This document shows positions 14,754 to 20,044 of a DNA stretch of 20,044 nt, piece after piece. The notes under the pieces were generated by a model. It ran no database searches. It had not been told where the DNA came from and saw only the letters and a program-made list of their open reading frames with translations. The translations under genes were made by a program, and so were the position numbers. Origin of the DNA: CAZRGV01 sp964599655 (lineage in GTDB: Bacteria; Planctomycetota; Planctomycetia; Isosphaerales; Isosphaeraceae); contig CAZRGV010000115.1 of assembly GCA_964599655.1 (NCBI GenBank), positions 1-20,044 on the forward strand. Direction: 5' to 3'. Positions within the stretch are counted from its first letter, which is position 1. Each line of letters opens with the position of its first letter.

Positions 14754-15422
14754 ATGGTCGATGGACCGCGACCCGAGGGCCGCTCTTCGGCCTACAACGG
14801 GGTTCCGACCCTGGATATCGACGACGACGAGACGCCTCCGTCGGCGGAGGCGTCGCCGGTCGACCACGATCGGATTCGAAGGGCGGTGCGTGAGATCCTC
14901 CTGGCGGTGGGGGAGGACCCGGATCGGGAGGGGTTGCTGGAAACGCCCGACCGCGTGGCTCGCATGTACGCGGAGATGTTCCAGGGGCTTCACGACGACC
15001 CCGGCCGCTACCTTTCCAAGACGTTCACCCAGCCGTACGACGAGATGGTCGTGGTTCGGGACATCCCGTTTTCGAGTTTTTGCGAACACCACCTTCTTCC
15101 GTTCACGGGGAAGGCCCACGTGGCCTACGTTCCGAACGGGCAGGTGGTCGGGCTGTCGAAGATTCCGCGAGTGATCGAGTCGCTGGCGCGTCGTCCTCAG
15201 CTTCAGGAGCGTTTGACGCAGGAGGCGGCCGAGCTTCTGATGACCCGGCTCGACGCGCGCGGCGTCGGCGTCGTGATCGAGGCGACTCACAGTTGTATGA
15301 GCATGCGAGGGGTCCGGAAGCCGGGCAGCTCGATGGTCACCAGCGCGATGCTGGGTCTGTTCCGGGAGCGGCACGCGACCCGCGCCGAATTCCTGTCGCT
15401 CATTCACGCGGGCCGGCCGTGA
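14754..15422 (+). CDS. folE: GTP cyclohydrolase I
   Basis: Converts GTP to 7,8-dihydroneopterin triphosphate, the entry compound for folate and also for queuosine in bacteria. 222 residues with an acidic, disordered N-terminus (about 1-40), then the conserved core. Visible family blocks are LLETPDRVARMYAEMF, SFCEHHLLPF (zinc Cys and the catalytic His pair), AYVPNGQVVGLSKIPRV, and THSCMSMRGVRKPGS (second zinc Cys). The ATG at 14754 is preceded by GAGG at 14744-14747, spaced 6 nt. In-frame codons exist back to 14673, but they lie across the likely promoter. The stop overlaps a possible GTG start of the next gene (GTGA), suggesting coupling. Confidence 0.96.
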   Translation: MVDGPRPEGRSSAYNGVPTLDIDDDETPPSAEASPVDHDRIRRAVREILLAVGEDPDREGLLETPDRVARMYAEMFQGLHDDPGRYLSKTFTQPYDEMVVVRDIPFSSFCEHHLLPFTGKAHVAYVPNGQVVGLSKIPRVIESLARRPQLQERLTQEAAELLMTRLDARGVGVVIEATHSCMSMRGVRKPGSSMVTSAMLGLFRERHATRAEFLSLIHAGRP

Positions 15423-15454
15423 GCCCGGGCGCGATCGGGGTAACGACGTTGCCG

Positions 15455-16207
15455 ATGCTGGCCGACTTCGCAATCCGGCTGGCGAGCGGTCTGGCCTTGA
15501 TGCTGGTGGTGGCGCCCTGGCGCTGGATACCGCCGAGCTTCTTCCGGACGCACTGCGTGGTGATCCTGGGCCTGCTCGTGCTGGGGATCGTCGATGAGTG
15601 CTGGGTCTCGCTTGGGGCCGGGCCGTTGAGTCTGACGGTCACGCTGGCGGTTCTGGCCTACGTGGGCTCAGTGGTCTGGGGTCTGGGGCTTCCGAAAGTC
15701 GGGGTTCCGGTCAGCGGGTTGATGGTCGCGGTGGGCGTCGGGCTCCTGATCTGGGGCTCCTGGGACGCTCGACCGGCGCTCTGGGGATTGAACACGGCGG
15801 GCCGGCTGGCGTCGAGCCTCCTGCTCGGTTCGACGCTCACGGCGATGCTTCTGGGGCATCATTATCTGAACACGCCAACGATGTCGATCGCGCCGCTGCG
15901 TCGATTTGTAGGGATCAGCGCGATGAGCCTGGTCGCTCGGGCGGGTCTGGGAGCGCTGGGCCTTTGGCTCTGGGTTTCGGGAACCGTGGGAGGCGGCTCG
16001 ACGGTCTGGTCGTCGATCCTGTTCCTGGGCATGCGATGGGGCATGGGGGTCGCGGGACCAGCGTTGGCGACGTTTCTCGCGTGGAAGACCGTGCAAATCC
16101 GTTCGACGCAGTCGGCGACGGGGATTCTCTACATCGCGATGACGCTGGTTCTCTTCGGCGAGCTGACAGCCCTGATCCTGTCGAGGACGGTCGGCGTGGT
16201 TCTCTGA
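15455..16207 (+). CDS. Polytopic membrane protein of unknown function
   Basis: A hydrophobic protein of about 250 residues with seven or eight predicted membrane helices and short loops (for example LASGLALMLVVAPW, CVVILGLLVLGIVDECW, LGLWLWVSG and ILYIAMTLVLFGELTALIL). A conserved-looking LGHHYLNTPTMSIAPLRR loop sits mid-protein and carries two adjacent His, with another Arg-rich loop after it. I do not recognise a family. The start is uncertain: ATG 15455 is used here, but GTG 15419 overlaps the folE stop by 4 nt (GTGA) and would add 12 residues. It lies immediately after folE in the same direction, so probably in the folE transcript. No function can be assigned. Confidence 0.72.
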   Translation: MLADFAIRLASGLALMLVVAPWRWIPPSFFRTHCVVILGLLVLGIVDECWVSLGAGPLSLTVTLAVLAYVGSVVWGLGLPKVGVPVSGLMVAVGVGLLIWGSWDARPALWGLNTAGRLASSLLLGSTLTAMLLGHHYLNTPTMSIAPLRRFVGISAMSLVARAGLGALGLWLWVSGTVGGGSTVWSSILFLGMRWGMGVAGPALATFLAWKTVQIRSTQSATGILYIAMTLVLFGELTALILSRTVGVVL

Positions 16208-16238
16208 CGTGGGGGAGGCGGAATCGTTCGGCCTGCGA

Positions 16239-16244
16239 TAAAAT
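16239..16244 (+). promoter_or_regulatory. Possible -10 element before the zinc-ribbon gene
   Basis: TAAAAT in the context GCGATAAAATGG, about 60 nt before the next start codon. No good -35 is seen 17 nt upstream, so this is weak. Confidence 0.22.
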
Positions 16245-16306
16245 GGGGTTTTCGCGCCGGGCTCCGGGCGAAATTCCCCGTTCGTCGTTGTCATGAAGAA
16301 TTCCCG

Positions 16307-16810
16307 ATGGAACTGACGTTTGAGTGTCCGAACTGTGAGTCGGTGGGGCGGGTCGACTCGGTCGAGACCGCGACGGAGGCCGTGTGCGCGCGTTGCGGCC
16401 ACCGTCGAGAGCTTCGCGGCTCGGCCATCGACGCGGGCGAGCTGGTGGGCTGTCCCTGGTGCGCGACGGAAGATCTTTACATTCAGAAGGACTTCCCGCA
16501 CGGGCTCGGGCTGACGATCGTGCTGACGGGCTTCGCCGTGAGCACGGTGTTCTGGTACTGGTTCATGCCGATTTCGGCCTTCGCGGTTCTTCTCCTCACG
16601 GCGGCGCTGGACGTGGTCCTCTACTACCTCGTGCGGGATGTCACGATTTGCTACCGTTGCCTGAGCCAGTACCGTGGTGCGGGGTCGAATCCCGGGGGTC
16701 GGTTCGCGCCGTTCGACCTCGCGATCGGTGAGCGGTATCGCCAGGAGCGGTTGCGGATCGAGGAACTGCGGTCTCGCCAGGGGTCGGCGGGTGGTCTGCC
16801 ACCCGGCTGA
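16307..16810 (+). CDS. Zinc-ribbon membrane protein of unknown function
   Basis: A 167-residue protein with four Cys-x-x-Cys knuckles: CPNC (8-11) and CARC (28-31) form one zinc ribbon. CPWC (about 49-52) and CYRC (about 115-118) could form a second site, even though two membrane helices (about 67-88 and 90-108) separate them in sequence. If the helices form a hairpin, both knuckles would be on the cytoplasmic side and could meet. The C-terminus is a charged helix (RYRQERLRIEELRSRQ), possibly coiled-coil. I do not know a named family. The start is ATG 16307, with only a weak ribosome site. The FAD/Fe-S gene begins 60 nt downstream, but a functional link is not evident. Confidence 0.8.
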   Translation: MELTFECPNCESVGRVDSVETATEAVCARCGHRRELRGSAIDAGELVGCPWCATEDLYIQKDFPHGLGLTIVLTGFAVSTVFWYWFMPISAFAVLLLTAALDVVLYYLVRDVTICYRCLSQYRGAGSNPGGRFAPFDLAIGERYRQERLRIEELRSRQGSAGGLPPG

Positions 16811-16870
16811 GCAAGCGTCGAGAGGTTTTCGTGAGGATCTCCGCAGGGAGATCGAGGTCGCGGCCAGCAC

Positions 16871-19816
16871 GTGGACGAGCAACGCGCGCGAATTCATGAT
16901 GATCTTCGAGGATTGATCGAAGGCGAGCTGCTTTTCGAACCCCTCGAGCGTGCCCCGTACGCCTTCGACGCGGGCCTTCGCGAGATCGACCCGCTGGGTG
17001 TGATCGCGCCTCGAACCGAGGCCGACCTCGTGACGCTCGTGCGATTCGCCGCCGAACAGGGCCTTCCCTTGCACGCGAGAGGAGCGGGCACCGGCCTGAA
17101 CGGAGGCTGCCTCGGATCGGGCCTGGTGATCGACTTCAGCCGGCACTTCCGACGCGTGATCGAGATTCGGGCCGAGAGCGTGGTGGTGCAGTCGGGCGTG
17201 GTGCTCGACGTTCTGAACGCCCAGCTCAGCCCGATGGGGCGTCGGCTCGCGCCTGACCCCGAAGGTTCCGAAGCGCACACGATCGGCGGGATGATTGGCC
17301 TGGACGCCTCGGGGCCTCGCTCCTTGCGTTATGGGTCGATGTCCGACCATGTGGAGCGACTCCGCGTGGTGTTCGCCAACGGAGAGGTCGCCGACCTGGG
17401 ACGGGAGCCTCGGCCCCACGAGTCCACCGATTCCGGGTCGTTCCGGGAGAGCGTGGTCCGCCGCCTGGGTGTGCTGATCGACCGCAACGCGGACCTCGTC
17501 GCGAGCCGCGGAGAGCGCTGCTTGAGAGGGCGGGCCGGTTACGCGCTCGAAGGCGTCGCGTCTCCCGAGGGACTCGACCTGTCGAAGCTGATCGTCGGGT
17601 CGGAGGGCACGCTCGCGCTGGTCAGCGAGGCGACGCTTCGCACCGTGCCGATTCCGATCGCGCAGGGGGTGATCGTGCTGCCGTTCGCGCGGCTTCTGGA
17701 CGCGGCGGAAGCCACGCTGGCGTGTCTGGAAGCCCGCCCCGCCGCTTGTGAGCTGCATGACTGGCGGACCTTGAGCCTGGCTCGGGACGTGGATGACGCC
17801 CTTCGAGCGGTGATTCCAGAATCGGCCGAGGCGGCTCTGATCGTCGAGTTCGAGGGGGATGATCCGGTGGACGTGAACCACCGGCTTCGTGCGTTGGGGG
17901 ACCGCCTGAACCGCTCGGGCGCTCTGACCGACGAGCCGTCAATCCTCACGCGGCGGGCCGAGGCCGAGCGGCTCCTGCGACTGAGGCAACTGGTCAACCC
18001 GCAGCTCATGCGGCTTCGCGGGCCGTTGCGTCCCTTGCCGTTGCTCGACCGGCTGGTGGTTCCACCCGCAACGCTCCCCGAGTTCCTCTCGCGCCTTCAG
18101 AACCAGTTGAAGTCGCAGGGCGTGAGCTGGACACTCGATGCCCGAGTCGGCGAGGGCCGGGTGCACGTCTGGCCCTTCGTCGATCTGGCCGATCCCGGCG
18201 ACCGCGTTTTGCTGGAATCGCTCGCGGAACGGGTGCGAGACACGGCGATCGAGTTCGGCGGGCTGGCGTCGGTCGGCCACGGGCCGTCGAGACTGACCAC
18301 GCTGCAACGCCAGCAGGGCCCGCTGTTTCCTGTCCACCGCGAGGTCAAGTACACCTTCGACCCGAACAACCTGCTGAATCCGGGTCGAATCGTGGAAGAC
18401 GCGCCCTCAACGACGTCTTGGCCGTTGAAGTCGATGCCGCCCTCGACCCCCGACGACCCCCAGGCGATTTCGCTGCCCGTACTCGACATGTCGCTTCGAT
18501 GGGTGGAACGGGATCGGGCCGAGCAGATCGCGGCGTGCAATAGTTGCGGCGTCTGCCGGTCGCAAGAACCGACCCTCCGCATGTGTCCGACGTTTCGGGC
18601 CTCGCATGCCGAGGCCGCGACGCCGAGAGCCAAGATCAACCTGCTCCGGCAGATCGCCTCGGGCTTTCTCGACCCTCGGCTCTGGGGCACCGAGGAGTTC
18701 AAGGCCAACGCCGATCTCTGCGTCCACTGCGACCTCTGCGCCTCGGAGTGCCCAGCCGGCATCGATGTTTCGTCGCTGATGCTGGAGGCCAAGGCGGCCT
18801 ATGTCGAGAATCACGGACTCCCGCCGGATGACTGGATGCTTTCGAGGATCGACGTGTGGTCGTCGTGGGCCAGCCGATTCCCGATCGCCTTCAACGCGTT
18901 GATGAACAGCAAGACGGCCCGGTGGGTCCTCGAACGCGCCCTGGGTCTCTCACGATTTCGACAGCTTCCCCGCGCGCATCGCGGGTCGTTCGTCCGACGG
19001 GCGGAACGGCTCGGCCTGACACGTCCCCGGCCTCGGGAGCCCGGCCCTCGCGTCGCCTATTTCCTCGATATCTTCGCCAACCACTTCGATCAGGAACTGG
19101 CCGAAACCGTCGTGGCGCTGCTTCAGCACGCGGGCGTCAACGTCTACGTGCCGAAGGCGCAACGCGGTTGCGGCATGCCGGCGCTGGTGGCGGGCGATCT
19201 CCAGCATGCGCGCGACCTCGTGCTCTCCAACCTTCGCGTGCTCGGCAACGCGGTTCGGGACGGCTACACGGTGGTTTGCTCCGAGCCGACGGCCGCCCTG
19301 ATGCTCCGTCGCGAGGCCCTCCGGCTGACTGACGACCTCGACGCGTCCCTCGTGGCCGAGAACACCATGGATGTCGGACAGTACCTCGCGGGCCTCCTCG
19401 CTCGAGGCCACGTCTCGCGCCCGGAGCAGCTCATCCATGCCCGGGTGGGCTATCACCAGCCGTGCCACCTGCGAGCGCTCGGCGTCGGCACGCCCGGCCT
19501 CGACCTGATCCGGTCAATCCCCGGCCTCGAGGTTGAGTTCATCGACCGCGGCTGTTCGGGCATGGCGGGAACCTTTGGCATGACCGCCCGGCACTTCCGG
19601 CCCTCGCTTCGGGCCGGTCGGGGCCTGTTTCGACGCCTCGGTGACGACGACCTGAAGCTCGGCTCGACCGAATGCGCCGCGTGTCGCTTGCAGATGGAGC
19701 AGGCGATCGAGAAACGGACGCTCCATCCGCTGAAACTGCTCGCTCTGGGCTATGGACTCAATCCCGCGCTCCGACGCCACCTGACCGAGCCGAAGCCTCC
19801 GAGGCGAATCTCCTGA
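16871..19816 (+). CDS. FAD-linked oxidase fused to Fe-S/CCG reductase (D-2-hydroxyacid dehydrogenase-like)
   Basis: A 981-residue fusion. The N-terminal FAD_binding_4 domain (about 40-180) has PLHARGAGTGLNGGC and GGMIGLDASGPRSLRYG. An FAD-oxidase C-terminal domain runs to about 515, with VGSEGTLALVSEATL and a FDPNNLLNPGRIV end block. Two ferredoxin-type cysteine sets follow: C556/C559/C562 with C572, and C617/C620/C623/C627. The C-terminal third is a GlpC/GlcF-like pair of cysteine-rich (CCG) domains with C767 (RGCGMPAL), C865 (QPCHL), C895 (RGCSGMAGTFG) and C935/C938 (CAAC). Such fusions oxidise D-lactate, D-2-hydroxyglutarate or similar acids and pass electrons to quinone or another carrier. 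The start is GTG 16871 without a clear ribosome site. In both CCG motifs one Cys is replaced. The substrate is not determinable. Confidence 0.9.
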   Translation: MDEQRARIHDDLRGLIEGELLFEPLERAPYAFDAGLREIDPLGVIAPRTEADLVTLVRFAAEQGLPLHARGAGTGLNGGCLGSGLVIDFSRHFRRVIEIRAESVVVQSGVVLDVLNAQLSPMGRRLAPDPEGSEAHTIGGMIGLDASGPRSLRYGSMSDHVERLRVVFANGEVADLGREPRPHESTDSGSFRESVVRRLGVLIDRNADLVASRGERCLRGRAGYALEGVASPEGLDLSKLIVGSEGTLALVSEATLRTVPIPIAQGVIVLPFARLLDAAEATLACLEARPAACELHDWRTLSLARDVDDALRAVIPESAEAALIVEFEGDDPVDVNHRLRALGDRLNRSGALTDEPSILTRRAEAERLLRLRQLVNPQLMRLRGPLRPLPLLDRLVVPPATLPEFLSRLQNQLKSQGVSWTLDARVGEGRVHVWPFVDLADPGDRVLLESLAERVRDTAIEFGGLASVGHGPSRLTTLQRQQGPLFPVHREVKYTFDPNNLLNPGRIVEDAPSTTSWPLKSMPPSTPDDPQAISLPVLDMSLRWVERDRAEQIAACNSCGVCRSQEPTLRMCPTFRASHAEAATPRAKINLLRQIASGFLDPRLWGTEEFKANADLCVHCDLCASECPAGIDVSSLMLEAKAAYVENHGLPPDDWMLSRIDVWSSWASRFPIAFNALMNSKTARWVLERALGLSRFRQLPRAHRGSFVRRAERLGLTRPRPREPGPRVAYFLDIFANHFDQELAETVVALLQHAGVNVYVPKAQRGCGMPALVAGDLQHARDLVLSNLRVLGNAVRDGYTVVCSEPTAALMLRREALRLTDDLDASLVAENTMDVGQYLAGLLARGHVSRPEQLIHARVGYHQPCHLRALGVGTPGLDLIRSIPGLEVEFIDRGCSGMAGTFGMTARHFRPSLRAGRGLFRRLGDDDLKLGSTECAACRLQMEQAIEKRTLHPLKLLALGYGLNPALRRHLTEPKPPRRIS

Positions 19817-19831
19817 AGGCGTCCAAGGGAC

Positions 19832-20044
19832 GTCGGGTGGCACTGGTGGCCTGTCCACCAGTGTCTTCATCGATTGTGCAGAGCACTGGTGCACCAGCCA
19901 CCAGTGCCACCCAGAAATGACCTCTTATCCCAATGCCTGAATGCCAACCACCCCCACCAAGCACTAGTGAACAAGCTACGAGTGCCACTCATGAAATGGC
20001 CTCCTACGAGTACCACCCACCCCCACGGTCGGGTGGCACTGGTG
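19832..20044. repeat. Intergenic repeat cluster built on GGGTGGCACTGGTGG
   Basis: GGGTGGCACTGGTGG at 19835-19849 has a perfect 15-bp inverted copy at 19898-19912. A further direct copy, GTCGGGTGGCACTGGTG, at 20028-20044 is identical over 17 nt to 19832-19848 and runs off the window. Between the arms lies the 12-bp palindrome CTGGTGCACCAG (19886-19897). A looser direct repeat, AGTGCCAC followed by AAATGRCCTC, is seen at 19903-19924 and 19981-20003. No gene is present. It looks like a REP- or MITE-like intergenic element, or a set of strong hairpins after the 981-residue gene. Confidence 0.65.

Noticed and set aside
15668..17881. A 737-codon open frame on the minus strand
   Set aside because: It runs antisense across the membrane-protein, zinc-ribbon and FAD/Fe-S genes. 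The product is Arg/Pro/His-rich low-complexity, typical of antisense frames in GC-rich DNA.
19832..20044. CRISPR array at the right edge
   Set aside because: Copies are in both orientations with irregular spacing and no uniform spacers, so it is an inverted-repeat element rather than an array.

Overview
The window looks like chromosomal DNA of a GC-rich planctomycete, possibly of the Isosphaeraceae/Gemmataceae type. The clues are an exported protein with the planctomycete N-terminal 'SLETRQLL' motif followed by a dockerin-type EF-hand pair, the high-GC coding style, and intergenic hairpin repeats. No phage, plasmid, insertion sequence, CRISPR array or defence locus is visible. Two runs of N (9766-9776 and 12547-12647) are assembly gaps; each falls inside a gene and breaks its frame.

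Layout. Left part (1-5178): an aldo/keto reductase (+) converges on a two-CBS-domain protein (-). That gene diverges from a PlsC-type acyltransferase (+), which converges on a zinc-type alcohol dehydrogenase (-). The dehydrogenase diverges from an acyl-CoA/fatty-acid desaturase (+). The acyltransferase and desaturase both point to membrane lipid metabolism, but they are separate transcription units.

Middle (5351-10667): the most striking feature is a tRNA gene with anticodon CAU interrupted by a compact group I self-splicing intron of 288 nt, placed directly after the anticodon. The site is exon CAT|AA, as I recall for the Azoarcus tRNA-Ile(CAU) intron. It is followed by a tandem pair of polytopic membrane proteins (a candidate GT-C-type protein and a GT87/DUF2029 glycosyltransferase), then the exported dockerin protein.

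Right part (10706-19816): nth, metF and queG lie head to tail on the minus strand. Divergently on the plus strand lie a LON-domain protein, folE, a polytopic membrane protein, a zinc-ribbon membrane protein, and a 981-residue fusion of an FAD-linked oxidase with an iron-sulfur/CCG-type reductase. folE, metF and queG touch folate and queuosine metabolism: FolE makes the precursor of both, MetF acts on folate one-carbon units, and QueG finishes queuosine.

Repeats. A short hairpin repeat (GGTGGGC, 3-nt loop, GCCCACC) occurs at both convergent gene ends on the left and again between the tRNA and the membrane gene. A different repeat, GGGTGGCACTGGTGG with an inverted copy, fills the right end. Apart from the intron-bearing tRNA and the repeats, the region is mostly ordinary housekeeping sequence. 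I see no clear multi-gene novel system.
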